From the NCBI GenBank assembly GCA_026168455.1, contig CM047427.1, forward strand, positions 43,248,846-43,312,845: a stretch of 64,000 bases of DNA. The letters run 5' to 3'. The position numbers were made by a program, and so were the translations under genes. Of the stretch, positions 1 through 13,566 are shown one piece after another. Position 1 is the first letter of the stretch. Every line of letters begins with the position of its first letter. The notes beneath the pieces are model-generated. The model made no database searches, was not told the DNA's origin, and was given only the letters and a program-made list of their open reading frames with translations. This stretch comes from Theocolax elegans (taxonomy: Eukaryota > Arthropoda > Insecta > Hymenoptera > Cerocephalidae).

Positions 1-299
1 AATATCCAGGAAATCCCGTAATTATTGGAGTTATCGCGGAATACCTCATAAATTCCCGAAATATCAAGAAAATCCCGTAAATAGTGAAATTATCGCGGAG
101 TACCTCATAAATTCCCGAAATATTCAGGAATTTCCGTAATTAGTGAAGTTATCCAGGAATACCTTATAAATTCCCGAAATATTCAGGAAGTGCCGTAATT
201 AGTGGGGTCATCCTGAAATACCTGATCAATTCCCCGAATATCTATGAAATTCCGTAATTAGTGGAGATATCCCGGAATATCTCATAAATTCCCGAATCA

Positions 300-1582
300 T
301 CCAGGAAACCCCGTAATTAGTGGAATTTTTCGCGGAATACCTCATAAATTCTCGAAATATGCAATAAATCCCGTAATTAGTGGATTTATCGCAGAACACC
401 TCAGAAATTCTCGTAATATCTAAGAAATCTCGTAATTAGTGTGTCATCCCGAAATATGTAAGAAGTTTCCTCATAATCTAGGAAATCACTTAATTGCGAA
501 GTTGTCCCGAAATACCTCATAATTCCAGAAATATCCAGGAAATCCCGTATTTATTGGAGTTATCGCGGAATACCTCATAAATTCCCGAAATATCCAGGAA
601 TTTCCGTAATTGGTGGAGTTATCCGGGATACCTCATACATTCCGAAAATATGCATGAAATCCCATAATTAGTGGAGTTACCCGGAATATCTTATACAATA
701 CCAAAACAATTAGAAACTCCTGTAAGTAGTGAAGTTATTCCGGAATACCTTATAAATTCCCGAAATATTCAGGAAACCCCGTAATTAGTGAAGTTCTCGC
801 GGAATACCTCGTAAATTCAGGAAATGCCGTAATTAGTGGTGTCATCACGAAATATCTCATAATTCCCGAAATATCCAGGAAATTCCGTCATAAAAGTAGT
901 TATCCCGGAATACCTCATAAATTCCTGAAATATCCAGGAAATCCCGTAATTAGTGGAATTTTTCGCGGAATACCTCATAAATTCCCGAAATATGCAAAAA
1001 ATCCCGTAATTAGTGGATTTATCGCAGAACACCTCAGAAATTCTCGTAATATCTAAGAAATCTCGTAATTAGTGTGTCATCCCGAAATATGTAAGAAGTT
1101 TCCTCATAATCTAGGAAATCACTTAATTGCGAAGTTGTCCCGAAATACCTCATAATTCCAGAAATATCCAGGAAATCCCGTATTTATTGGAGTTATCGCG
1201 GAATACCTCATAAATTCCCGAAATTTCCAGGAATTTCCGTAATTGGTGGAGTTATCCGGGATACCTCATACATTCCGAAAATATGCATGAAATCCCATAA
1301 TTAGTGGAGTTACCCGGAATATCTTATACAATACCAAAACAATTAGAAACTCCTGTAAGTAGTGAAGTTATTCCGGAATTCCTCATAAATTCCTGAAATA
1401 TTCAGGAAATTCCGTAATTAGTGAAGTTCTCGCGGAATACCTCGTAAATTCAGGAAATGCCGTAATTAGTGGTGTCATCACGAAATATCTCATAATTCCC
1501 GAAATATCCAGGAAATTCCGTCATAAAAGTAGTTATCCCGGAATACCTCATAAATTCCTGAAATATCCAGGAAATCCCGTAA
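300..1582. repeat. 633-bp tandem duplication inside the satellite
   Basis: About 300-949 and 933-1582 align at a constant offset of 633 bp with few differences. For example the segment beginning taagaaatctcgtaattag starts at 421 and again at 1054. This is a higher-order repeat above the 59-bp unit. The end of the second copy overlaps the start of the 4.7-kb duplication, so the two events are layered. Confidence 0.85.
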
Positions 1583-4500
1583 TTCGTGGAGTTATTTCCG
1601 ATACAACATAAATTCCCGAAATATCCAGGAAATCCCGTAATGAATGTAGTTTTTCCGGAAAAACTCATAAATTCCTGAAATATCCAGGAAATTCATTAAT
1701 TAGTGCAGTCATCCTGGAATACCTCATAAATTTCCCAGATATGCAGGCTATCCCGTAATCAGTGATGATATCGCGGAATACCTCATAAATTCCCGAAATA
1801 TCCAGGAATTCCCGTAATTCGTGGAGCTATCCAGGAAAACTTTATAAATTCCCGAACTATTCAGGATATACCGTAATTAGTGGAGTCATCTCGGAATACC
1901 TCATCAATTCCAGAAATATCCAGGAAATACCGTAATTAATGAAGATATCCCTGAATAACTGAGAAAATATTAAGATATTTAGAAACTCCCGTAATCAACG
2001 GAGTTCTCCCGTAATCAAAGGAAATCCTGTAATATCCAAGCAATCCCGTAATTAATGGAGTTACCCCTGAATACCTGATAAATTCCCCCAATATCCAAGG
2101 AAATCCAGTAATAAGTGGAGTTTTCCGGAATCTCTTATAAATTCCCGGAACATCCAGTAAATCCCGTAATTAGTATAGTCATGCGGGATACATCATAAAT
2201 TTCCGAAATATGCAGGAAATCCCGTAATAAAAGTAGTTTTCCCCGAATACCATATAAATTCCTGAAATTTCCAGGAAATCCCGTAATTAGTGGAGTTATT
2301 CCCGATACCACATAAATTCCCAAAATATCCAGGAAATACCGTAACTAGTGTAGTTATCCCGTAATACGTCATAAATTCCCGAAATATCCAGGAAGTCACG
2401 TAATTAGTCGAGTAATCCTAGACTAACTTATAAATTCCCGAAATATCCAAGAAATGCCGTAATTAGTGGAGTCATCACGGAATACCTCATCAATTCCAGA
2501 AAAATCTAGGTAATCCAGTAATTAATGAAGATATCACTGAATAACTACGAAAATATTTAGAAACTCCCGTAATCAACGGAGTTCTCCCGAAATACCTCAT
2601 AATTCCCGAAATATCTAAGAAATTTCCTCATAATCAAGGAAATCCCGCAATTAGTGTAGTTATCCCGAAATACGTCGTAAATTCACGAAAGGTTCAGGAA
2701 ATCCTGTAATATTAAGGAATCTCGTAATTAGTGGAGTCACCTCGGAATACAAGCTGAATTCCCCATAAATCCAAGGAAATCCCGTAATTAGTGGAGTTAT
2801 CCCGGAATACCTCATAAATTCCCGAAATATCCGGGAAACCCCGTAATTAGTGGAGTTACACGGAATATTTTAGAAAATAACAAGATAATTATAAACTCCC
2901 GTAATTAGTGGAGTTATCCCGGAATACCTCATAAATTTTCGAAATATGCAGGAAATCCCGTAATAAAAGTAGTTATCCCGGAATACCTCATTAATTCCCA
3001 AAATATCCAGGAAATATCGTAATTAGTGGAGTCATCCAGAAATACCTTATAAAATTCCGAAATAATCAGGAAATCCCGTAATAAAAGTAGTTATCCCGGT
3101 ATACCTCATAAGTCCCGAAATATCCAGGAAATCCCGTAGTTAGTGCAGTTATCGCGATATACCTCATAAAATCCCGAAATTTCCAGGAAATGCCGTAATT
3201 AGTAGAGTCATCCTAGAATACTTTATAAATTCCTGAACTATCCAAGAAATGCCTTTATTAGTGGAGCCATCCTAGAATACCTTATATTTTCCTGAAATAT
3301 CCAAGAAATGCCGTAATTATTGAAGATATACCTGAATAACTCAGAAAATACCAAGATAATAAGAAACTCCCGTAATTAGTGTAGTTATCCAGAAATACGT
3401 CATAAATTCCCGAAATATTCAGGAAATCCTGCAATATCCTGGAAATCCCGTAATTAGTATAGTCATGCTGAATACCTCATAATTCCCGAAATTTGCAGGA
3501 AACTCCGTAATAAAAGTAGTTATCCCCGAATACCATATAAATTCCAGAAACATCCAGGAAATCCCGTAATGAAAGTAGTTATCCCGGAATACCTCATAAA
3601 TTTCTAAAATATTCAGGAAATCCCGTAATTAGTGGAGTCATCCAGAAATACCTTATAAATGCCCGAAATATGCAAGAAATGCCGTAATTAGTCAAGTCAT
3701 CCTAGACTTCCTTATAAATTCCTGAAATATCTAAGAAATTTCCTCATAATCTAGGAAATGCCGAAATAGTCGAGTCATCCAGAAATACCTTATAAATTCC
3801 CGAAATATCCAGGAAATCCCGTAACTAGTGTAGTTATCCCGTAATACATCATAAATTCCCGAAATATTCAGGAAATGCTATAATATCCAGTATATCCCGT
3901 AATTAGTGCAGTTATCCTAGAATGCCTTATAATTTCCGAAATATCCAAGAAATGCCGTTATTAGTGGAGACATCACGAAATACCTCATCAATTCTAGAAA
4001 TATCTAAGATATCCCGTAATTATTGAAGACATCCCTGAATAACTGAGAACATACCAGAATATATAGAAATTCCCGTAATCAGCGGAGTTCTCCCGGAATA
4101 TCACATAAATTCCCGTAATATATAAGAAATTTTCTCATTATCTAGGAAATCCCGTAATTAGTGCAGTTAGCCTAGAATACCTTATAATTTCCGAAATATC
4201 CAAGAAATGCCGTTATTAGTGGAGACATGACGAAATACTTCATCAATTCTAGAAACATCCAGGATATCCCGTAATTATTGAAGACATCCCTGAATAACTG
4301 AGAACATACCAAAATATATAGAAATTCCCGTAATCAGCGGAGTTCTCCCGGAATATCACATAAATTCCCGTAATATATAAGAAATTTTCTCATTATCTAG
4401 GAAATCCCGTAATTAGTGCAGTTATCCTAGAATACCTTATAAATTCCCGAAACATCCAAGAAATGCCGTTATTAGTGGAGTCATCACGGAATACCTCATC

Positions 4501-7500
4501 AATTCCAGAAATATCCAAGAAATCCAGTAATTATTGAAGACATCCCTGAATAACTGAGAAAATACCAAAATATTTGTAAATTCTCGTAATCAGCGGAGTT
4601 CTGCCGGAATATCACATAAATTCCCGAAATATCTAAGAAATTTCCTCATTGTCTAGGAAATCCCGTAATTAGTGGATTTATCGCGGAGTACCTCATAAAT
4701 TCTCGAAGTATCCAGGAAATCCCGTAATTACTGGAATTATCGCGGGATACCTCATAAATTCCCGAAATATCTAGGAATTTCCGTAATTAGAGGAGTTATT
4801 CCGGAAAACCTAATAATTCCCGAAATATCCAGGAAATCCCGTAGATAGTGCAGTTATCCAGTAATACGTCAAAATTCCCGAAATATTCAGGAAATCCTGT
4901 AAAATCCAAGAAATTCCGTAATTACTGGAGATACCCTAGAATACCTTATAAATTCCCGAAATATCTAAGAAATTTCCTCATAATCTAGGAAATGCCGTAA
5001 TTAGTGTAGTTATCCCGAATTACGTCGTAAATTCACGAAATGTTAAGGAAATCCTGTAATATTCAGGAAATCCCGTAATAAAAGTAGTTATCCCGGAATA
5101 CCTCATACATTCCTAAAATATCCAGGTAATCTCGTATTTAGTGGAGTCATCCAGGAATACCTTATAAATCCCCGAAATATTCAGAAAATACTGTAATTAG
5201 TGGAGTTATCCTGGAATGCCTCATAAATTTCCGAAATATGCAGGAAATCACGTAATTAGTGGAGTTATCCGGAATACCTCATAAAATCCCGAAATATCCA
5301 GGAAATCCCGTAATAAGTGGAGTTATCGTGGAATACCTCATAAATTCCCAAAAATCCAGGAATACCTGTAATTAATGGAGTTATCCAGTAATACGTCAAA
5401 ATTCCCGAAATATTCAGGAAAACCTGTAATATCCAGGAAATCCCGTAATTAGTGGAGATACCCTAGAATACCTTATAAATTCCCGAAATATCCTAGAATT
5501 GCCGTAATTAGTGGAGTCATCACGCAATACCTCATCAATTTCGGAAATATCCAGGTAATCCCGTAATTATTGAAGATATCCCTGAATAACGGAGAAAATA
5601 CCAAAATATTGGAAAATTCCAGTAATCAGCGGAGGTCTCCCTGAATACCACATAAATTCCCGAAATATCTAAGAAATTTCCTCATAATCTAGGAAATCCC
5701 GTAATTAGTGTAGTTATCCGGAATTACGTCGTAAATTCACGAAATGTTAAGGAAATCCTGTAATATTCAGGAAATCTCGTAATTAGTAGAGTCATTCCGG
5801 GATACCTCATAAAATTCCCAAATATGCAGGAATCCCGTAATTAGTGTAGATATCCCGTAATAAGTCATACATTCCCGAAATATGTAGGAAATCCCAAAAT
5901 TAGTGGAGTTGTCGCGGAATACCTCATAAATTCCCGAAATATCCAGGAATACCCGTAATTAGTGGAGTTATCCCGGAATACCTCATAAATATCCGAAATA
6001 TGCAGGAAATCCCGCAATAAAAGTAGTTATCCCGAAATACCTCATACATTCCTAAAATATCCAGGAAATCTTGTAATTAGTGGAATCATCCAGGAATACC
6101 TTATAAAATCCCGAAATATTCAGAAAATGCTGTAATTAGAGAAGTAATTACGGTATACCTCATAAATTCCCGAAATATCCAGGAAATCCCGTAACTAGTG
6201 GAGTCGTCCTAGAATACCTCATAATTCCCAAAATATCCAGGAAATATCGTAATTAGTGGAGTCATCCAGAAATACCTTATAAAATTCCGAAATAATCAGG
6301 AAATTCCGTCATAAAAGTAGTTATCCCGGAATACCTCATAAATTCCTGAAATATCCAGGAAATCCCGTAATTCGTGGAGTTATTTCCGATACAACATAAA
6401 TTCCCGAAATATCCAGGAAATCCCGTAATGAATGTAGTTTTTCCGGAAAAACTCATAAATTCCTGAAATATCCAGGAAATTCATTAATTAGTGCAGTCAT
6501 CCTGGAATACCTCATAAATTTCCCAGATATGCAGGCTATCCCGTAATCAGTGATGATATCGCGGAATACCTCATAAATTCCCGAAATATCCAGGAATTCC
6601 CGTAATTCGTGGAGCTATCCAGGAAAACTTTATAAATTCCCGAACTATTCAGGATATACCGTAATTAGTGGAGTCATCTCGGAATACCTCATCAATTCCA
6701 GAAATATCCAGGAAATACCGTAATTAATGAAGATATCCCTGAATAACTGAGAAAATATTAAGATATTTAGAAACTCCCGTAATCAACGGAGTTCTCCCGT
6801 AATCAAAGGAAATCCTGTAATATCCAAGCAATCCCGTAATTAATGGAGTTACCCCTGAATACCTGATAAATTCCCCCAATATCCAAGGAAATCCAGTAAT
6901 AAGTGGAGTTTTCCGGAATCTCTTATAAATTCCCGGAACATCCAGTAAATCCCGTAATTAGTATAGTCATGCGGGATACATCATAAATTTCCGAAATATG
7001 CAGGAAATCCCGTAATAAAAGTAGTTTTCCCCGAATACCATATAAATTCCTGAAATTTCCAGGAAATCCCGTAATTAGTGGAGTTATTCCCGATACCACA
7101 TAAATTCCCAAAATATCCAGGAAATACCGTAACTAGTGTAGTTATCCCGTAATACGTCATAAATTCCCGAAATATCCAGGAAGTCACGTAATTAGTCGAG
7201 TAATCCTAGACTAACTTATAAATTCCCGAAATATCCAAGAAATGCCGTAATTAGTGGAGTCATCACGGAATACCTCATCAATTCCAGAAAAATCTAGGTA
7301 ATCCAGTAATTAATGAAGATATCACTGAATAACTACGAAAATATTTAGAAACTCCCGTAATCAACGGAGTTCTCCCGAAATACCTCATAATTCCCGAAAT
7401 ATCTAAGAAATTTCCTCATAATCAAGGAAATCCCGCAATTAGTGTAGTTATCCCGAAATACGTCGTAAATTCACGAAATGTTCAGGAAATCCTGTAATAT

Positions 7501-10500
7501 TAAGGAATCTCGTAATTAGTGGAGTCACCTCGGAATACAAGCTGAATTCCCCATAAATCCAAGGAAATCCCGTAATTAGTGGAGTTATTCCGGAATACCT
7601 CATAAATTCCCGAAATATCCGGGAAACCCCGTAATTAGTGGAGTTACACGGAATATTTTAGAAAATAACAAGATAATTATAAACTCCCGTAATTAGTGGA
7701 GTTATCCCGGAATACCTCATAAATTTTCGAAATATGCAGGAAATCCCGTAATAAAAGTAGTTATCCCGGAATACCTCATTAATTCCCAAAATATCCAGGA
7801 AATATCGTAATTAGTGGAGTCATCCAGAAATACCTTATAAAATTCCGAAATAATCAGGAAATCCCGTAATAAAAGTAGTTATCCCGGTATACCTCATAAG
7901 TCCCGAAATATCCAGGAAATCCCGTAGTTAGTGCAGTTATCGCGATATACCTCATAAAATCCCGAAATTTCCAGGAAATGCCGTAATTAGTAGAGTCATC
8001 CTAGAATACTTTATAAATTCCTGAACTATCCAAGAAATGCCTTTATTAGTGGAGCCATCCTAGAATACCTTATATTTTCCTGAAATATCCAAGAAATGCC
8101 GTAATTATTGAAGATATACCTGAATAACTCAGAAAATACCAAGATAATAAGAAACTCCCGTAATTAGTGTAGTTATCCAGAAATACGTCATAAATTCCCG
8201 AAATATTCAGGAAATCCTGCAATATCCTGGAAATCCCGTAATTAGTATAGTCATGCTGAATACCTCATAATTCCCGAAATTTGCAGGAAACTCCGTAATA
8301 AAAGTAGTTATCCCCGAATACCATATAAATTCCAGAAACATCCAGGAAATCCCGTAATGAAAGTAGTTATCCCGGAATACCTCATAAATTTCTAAAATAT
8401 TCAGGAAATCCCGTAATTAGTGGAGTCATCCAGAAATACCTTATAAATGCCCGAAATATGCAAGAAATGCCGTAATTAGTCAAGTCATCCTAGACTTCCT
8501 TATAAATTCCTGAAATATCTAAGAAATTTCCTCATAATCTAGGAAATGCCGAAATAGTCGAGTCATCCAGAAATACCTTATAAATTCCCCGAAATATCCA
8601 GGAAATCCCGTAACTAGTGTAGTTATCCCGTAATACATCATAAATTCCCGAAATATTCAGGAAATGCTATAATATCCAGTATATCCCGTAATTAGTGCAG
8701 TTATCCTAGAATGCCTTATAATTTCCGAAATATCCAAGAAATGCCGTTATTAGTGGAGACATCACGAAATACCTCATCAATTCTAGAAATATCTAAGATA
8801 TCCCGTAATTATTGAAGACATCCCTGAATAACTGAGAACATACCAGAATATATAGAAATTCCCGTAATCAGCGGAGTTCTCCCGGAATATCACATAAATT
8901 CCCGTAATATATAAGAAATTTTCTCATTATCTAGGAAATCCCGTAATTAGTGCAGTTAGCCTAGAATACCTTATAATTTCCGAAATATCCAAGAAATGCC
9001 GTTATTAGTGGAGACATGACGAAATACTTCATCAATTCTAGAAACATCCAGGATATCCCGTAATTATTGAAGACATCCCTGAATAACTGAGAACATACCA
9101 AAATATATAGAAATTCCCGTAATCAGCGGAGTTCTCCCGGAATATCACATAAATTCCCGTAATATATAAGAAATTTTCTCATTATCTAGGAAATCCCGTA
9201 ATTAGTGCAGTTATCCTAGAATACCTTATAAATTCCCGAAACATCCAAGAAATGCCGTTATTAGTGGAGTCATCACGGAATACCTCATCAATTCCAGAAA
9301 TATCCAAGAAATCCAGTAATTATTGAAGACATCCCTGAATAACTGAGAAAATACCAAAATATTTGTAAATTCTCGTAATCAGCGGAGTTCTGCCGGAATA
9401 TCACATAAATTCCCGAAATATCTAAGAAATTTCCTCATTGTCTAGGAAATCCCGTAATTAGTGGATTTATCGCGGAGTACCTCATAAATTCTCGAAGTAT
9501 CCAGGAAATCCCGTAATTACTGGAATTATCGCGGGATACCTCATAAATTCCCGAAATATCTAGGAATTTCCGTAATTAGAGGAGTTATTCCGGAAAACCT
9601 AATAATTCCCGAAATATCCAGGAAATCCCGTAGATAGTGCAGTTATCCAGTAATACGTCAAAAATTCCCGAAATATTCAGGAAATCCTGTAAAATCCAAG
9701 AAATTCCGTAATTACTGGAGATACCCTAGAATACCTTATAAATTCCCGAAATATCTAAGAAATTTCCTCATAATCTAGGAAATGCCGTAATTAGTGTAGT
9801 TATCCCGAATTACGTCGTAAATTCACGAAATGTTAAGGAAATCCTGTAATATTCAGGAAATCCCGTAATAAAAGTAGTTATCCCGGAATACCTCATACAT
9901 TCCTAAAATATCCAGGTAATCTCGTATTTAGTGGAGTCATCCAGGAATACCTTATAAATCCCCGAAATATTCAGAAAATACTGTAATTAGTGGAGTTATC
10001 CTGGAATGCCTCATAAATTTCCGAAATATGCAGGAAATCACGTAATTAGTGGAGTTATCCCGGAATACCTCATAAAATCCCGAAATATCCAGGAAATCCC
10101 GTAATAAGTGGAGTTATCGTGGAATACCTCATAAATTCCCAAAAATCCAGGAATACCTGTAATTAATGGAGTTATCCAGTAATACGTCAAAAATTCCCGA
10201 AATATTCAGGAAAACCTGTAATATCCAGGAAATCCCGTAATTAGTGGAGATACCCTAGAATACCTTATAAATTCCCGAAATATCCTAGAATTGCCGTAAT
10301 TAGTGGAGTCATCACGCAATACCTCATCAATTTCGGAAATATCCAGGTAATCCCGTAATTATTGAAGATATCCCTGAATAACGGAGAAAATACCAAAATA
10401 TTGGAAAATTCCAGTAATCAGCGGAGGTCTCCCTGAATACCACATAAATTCCCGAAATATCTAAGAAATTTCCTCATAATCTAGGAAATCCCGTAATTAG

Positions 10501-11021
10501 TGTAGTTATCCGGAATTACGTCGTAAATTCACGAAATGTTAAGGAAATCCTGTAATATTCAGGAAATCTCGTAATTAGTAGAGTCATTCCGGGATACCTC
10601 ATAAAATTCCCAAATATGCAGGAATCCCGTAATTAGTGTAGATATCCCGTAATAAGTCATACATTCCCGAAATATGTAGGAAATCCCAAAATTAGTGGAG
10701 TTGTCGCGGAATACCTCATAAATTCCCGAAATATCCAGGAATACCCGTAATTAGTGGAGTTATCCCGGAATACCTCATAAATATCCGAAATATGCAGGAA
10801 ATCCCGCAATAAAAGTAGTTATCCCGAAATACCTCATACATTCCTAAAATATCCAGGAAATCTTGTAATTAGTGGAATCATCCAGGAATACCTTATAAAA
10901 TCCCGAAATATTCAGAAAATGCTGTAATTAGAGAAGTAATTACGGTATACCTCATAAATTCCCGAAATATCCAGGAAATCCCGTAACTAGTGGAGTCGTC
11001 CTAGAATACCTCATAATTCCC
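1511..11021. repeat. Near-identical ~4.7-kb tandem duplication
   Basis: Segment 1511-6229 is repeated at 6299-11021. The offset is 4788 bp at the left end (1513 versus 6301) and 4792 bp at the right end. Comparison of matching lines shows only a handful of differences, and the drift comes from four one-base insertions, near 8587, 9661, 10061 and 10190. A 69-bp spacer (6230-6298) resembles 2998-3066 of the first copy, which suggests the junction lies inside satellite homology. Such low divergence next to highly diverged monomers means a very recent unequal exchange, or an assembly duplication of one allele. Confidence 0.9.
4008..4690. repeat. 255-bp higher-order repeat, three copies
   Basis: Within the first 4.7-kb copy a block of about 255 bp occurs three times in a row. 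The marker agcggagttctcccggaat lies at 4081 and 4336, and a variant lies at 4592. Each block contains about four 59-bp monomers of different type in fixed order. The same trio is present near 8800-9470 as part of the second 4.7-kb copy. Confidence 0.75.
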
Positions 11022-12170
11022 GGAATATGCAGGAAATACCGTAATTAGTGGATTTATCGCGGAATACCTCATAAATTCCCGAAGTATACAGGAAATCCCG
11101 TAATTAGTGGAATTATCGCGGAATACCTCATAAATTCCCGATATATGCAGGAAATCCCGTATTAAGATGAGTTAACCCGGAATTCCTAATAAATCACTGT
11201 AATATCCAGAATATTCCGTAATTAGTGGAGTTATTCCCGATACCTTATAAAATCCCGATCAAAGATCCGTAATTAGTGGAGTTATTCCCGATACCACATA
11301 AATTCCCGAAATATGCTGGAAATCCCGTAATTAGTGGTGTCATCGCGGAAAACCTCATAAATTCCCGCAATATCCAGGAATTTCCGTAAATATAGGAGTT
11401 ATTCCGGAATACCTAATAATTCCCGAAATATCCAGGAAATCCCGTATTAGTGGAGTTATCGTGGAATACCTCGTAAATTCCCGTAATCTCCAGGAATTCC
11501 GGTAAATAGTGGTGTTTTCCCGGAATAACTCTTAAATTCCCAAAATACCAAGGAAATTACGTAATTAATGGAGTTATTACGGAATACCGTAATAACTTAA
11601 CTAATATTAGGTAATCCAGTAACTTGTGGAGTCATCCTAGAACACCTCATAATTCCAGAAATATCCAGGAAATCCCGTAATTATTGGAGTTATCGCGGAA
11701 TACTTCACAAATTCCCGAAATATTCAGGAAATCCAGTAATTAGAGAAATAATTACGGTATACCTCATAAATTCTCGAAATATCCAGGTAATCCCGTAACA
11801 AGTGGAGTCATCCTAGAATACCTTATAAATTCCCGAAATATCCAAGAATTGCCCTAATTAGTGAAGTCATAACGAATTACCTCATCAATTCCAGAAATAT
11901 CCAGGTAATCCCGTAACTATTAAAGATATCCCTTTTGTTAACTGAGAAAATACCAAAATATTTGGTAATTCCCGTAATCAGCGTAGACCTCCCGGAAAAT
12001 CACATAAATACCCGAAATATCTAAGAAATTTCGTCATAATCTAGGAAATCCCGTAATAAGTGTAGTTATCCAGAATACCTCATAAATTTCCGAAATATCC
12101 AGGAAATCCCGTAATTAGAGTAATAATTACGGTATACCTCATAAATTCCCGAAATAGCCAGGTAATCCCG

Positions 12171-12967
12171 TGCGACGTTACCAAATTTTTGGTTAAGTTA
12201 ATTAACCGTTTCCCGGTGGAAACGCCGAAAATATTAACAAATAAAATAAACCCTGCACGGCCGACTCTCTCAGAGGAGATCCCGTCGAATTTACAGTGGA
12301 CCGGTTTCCACTGTACTCTATAATAATTTTTAGTTGGCGTAAATACACTTGTTTTCCCGCACAGAAAATTAATAAGCGGATTCCTTGCGGAATCCACTGT
12401 CACCACTACCACGAGAGAGATTCGTGAAACTTACTATTTATTAATAACGCGCGAAAAAAACCCAACGTAACGCGACGTAATTAACAAATAAAACCCAACG
12501 GACCCAACGATAGAAAAGCAATCACTCCCGGAACAACCACGTTTGACCAACAGTAAATTAATAGATATATTAGACGCCACAATAATAATTGAATCACTTA
12601 CCAATTAAGTAGATCAATTCAAATATTATATATACAAATAATAATCCAATATATCTAGTATATCTATATATATCTATGAGTAATTAATTCTCAATCTTTG
12701 ATCTACTGAATAGCTGCTCAAAAATACTTTTTCAAAATATAGATAAATCCTCACAATGACTATCAATAATCGACTCTCTCAAAAATACACTGCTCTCTCT
12801 ATCACTAAGGATACTCTACTCTTCGACTCACGATGCTAGAATACTCCCTTTCCGGAAACTACCCTCCGTAACCGAAAATTTAAATACTCTCTCCTTTTCT
12901 CACTTGTTGTCCCAGTTCCTTATCTCTCTCGTGTCACCTGCGGGAGATAAGTCATTATTTGACTTAT
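12171..12967. other. Non-satellite sequence, possible LTR or TE end
   Basis: The satellite stops at 12170 and unrelated sequence starts with TGCGACG. It contains GC-richer stretches and then AT-rich sequence with several 'tatatcta' runs, and continues to the assembly gap. A TG start is compatible with a retrotransposon LTR inserted in the satellite, but the other end is not visible because of the gap. No long open frame is convincing here. The minus-strand frame 12080-12412 runs partly through satellite and I do not treat it as a gene. Confidence 0.35.
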
Positions 12968-13067
12968 NNNNNNNNNNNNNNNNNNNNNNNNNNNNNNNNN
13001 NNNNNNNNNNNNNNNNNNNNNNNNNNNNNNNNNNNNNNNNNNNNNNNNNNNNNNNNNNNNNNNNNNN
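12968..13067. other. Assembly gap (100 N)
   Basis: Exactly one hundred N bases. A round 100-N run usually marks a scaffold join of unknown true length, so sequence on the two sides may not be adjacent in the genome. Confidence 0.98.
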
Positions 13068-13330
13068 ACCAGGTGAATATTATTGAAAAGAAATGTGAAG
13101 TCTCGCACAATAACACACCCGACATGCCACACAGAGAAACGCGACTAAGTACGAGTTCGTCTTCATCAATGGAGATATATTCCAAAGCAACATCTTCAAA
13201 ACAGAAGACTATTCCTACGCCCCAACAAACTGATCACGCAGACGAACAAGACCCCCTAACTACTGTTATAGATCATGAACAACCAACGGTCGACGAAATT
13301 ACGACATTAGACGAAAAAGAAACTAACTAA
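13068..13330 (+). pseudogene. 3' end of an unrecognised ORF after the gap
   Basis: An open frame runs out of the gap and ends with TAA at 13328-13330. About 87 residues are visible. It is polar, rich in Ser, Thr, Asp and Glu, with a run of five serines and an acidic tail ending DEKETN. It has no recognisable domain. Low-complexity acidic tails are common at the C-terminus of retrotransposon polyproteins, and the nearby LTR-like sequence would fit that, but this is inference. It could equally be chance open sequence. The start lies in the gap. Confidence 0.3.
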
Positions 13331-13566
13331 TCCTAATTAAGAAGATTCCCGTTTTGGATGTTTTCTGGTTCTCCGGTTCTGCCGTGTGGAATAACAACTA
13401 CTTTAATAATACACACTATATAATAATAATAATAATTAAAAATAATACGCACTATATAATGAATATAAAATTAAAAATTTAATAATCGAATATACTAAAT
13501 GCATCTATGTTAAATGTTTTTATTTGAAATAAGCACAATAAATATACGCCCGAGTGAGCGTTAGTG
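13331..13566. other. AT-rich spacer, nothing recognised
   Basis: AT-rich with short 'aataataat' and 'actatataat' runs. I see no gene, terminal repeat or known motif. Confidence 0.6.

Larger units (their letters stand above)
1..12170. repeat. Satellite array, ~59-bp degenerate unit
   Basis: Nearly every 59 bp the same pattern recurs: an 'aattcccgaaatatccagg' block, 'aaatcccgtaattagtggag', then 'ttatcccggaatacctcat'. Monomers differ by substitutions and short deletions, so the array is old, but long blocks inside it have been copied recently (see the 633-bp, 255-bp and 4.7-kb entries). The array ends abruptly at 12170 where unrelated sequence begins. Short open frames inside it are rich in phrases such as NYGIS and EFPGYFGN and simply reflect the repeat. 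The same satellite reappears at 46.6-48.5 kb. I do not recognise it as a named satellite family; a heterochromatic or pericentromeric location is inference. Confidence 0.95.

Noticed and set aside
817..7187. Several 60-75-codon minus-strand frames in the satellite
   Set aside because: They translate the repeat unit itself (NYGIS, GYFGN phrases) and recur wherever the satellite is duplicated.
1..12170. CRISPR-like array appearance
   Set aside because: Units are contiguous and degenerate with no unique spacers, in a eukaryotic context; this is satellite DNA.
12171..12967. Complete LTR with primer-binding site
   Set aside because: TG start is visible, but the end, the primer-binding site and any target duplication are not; the gap prevents a decision.
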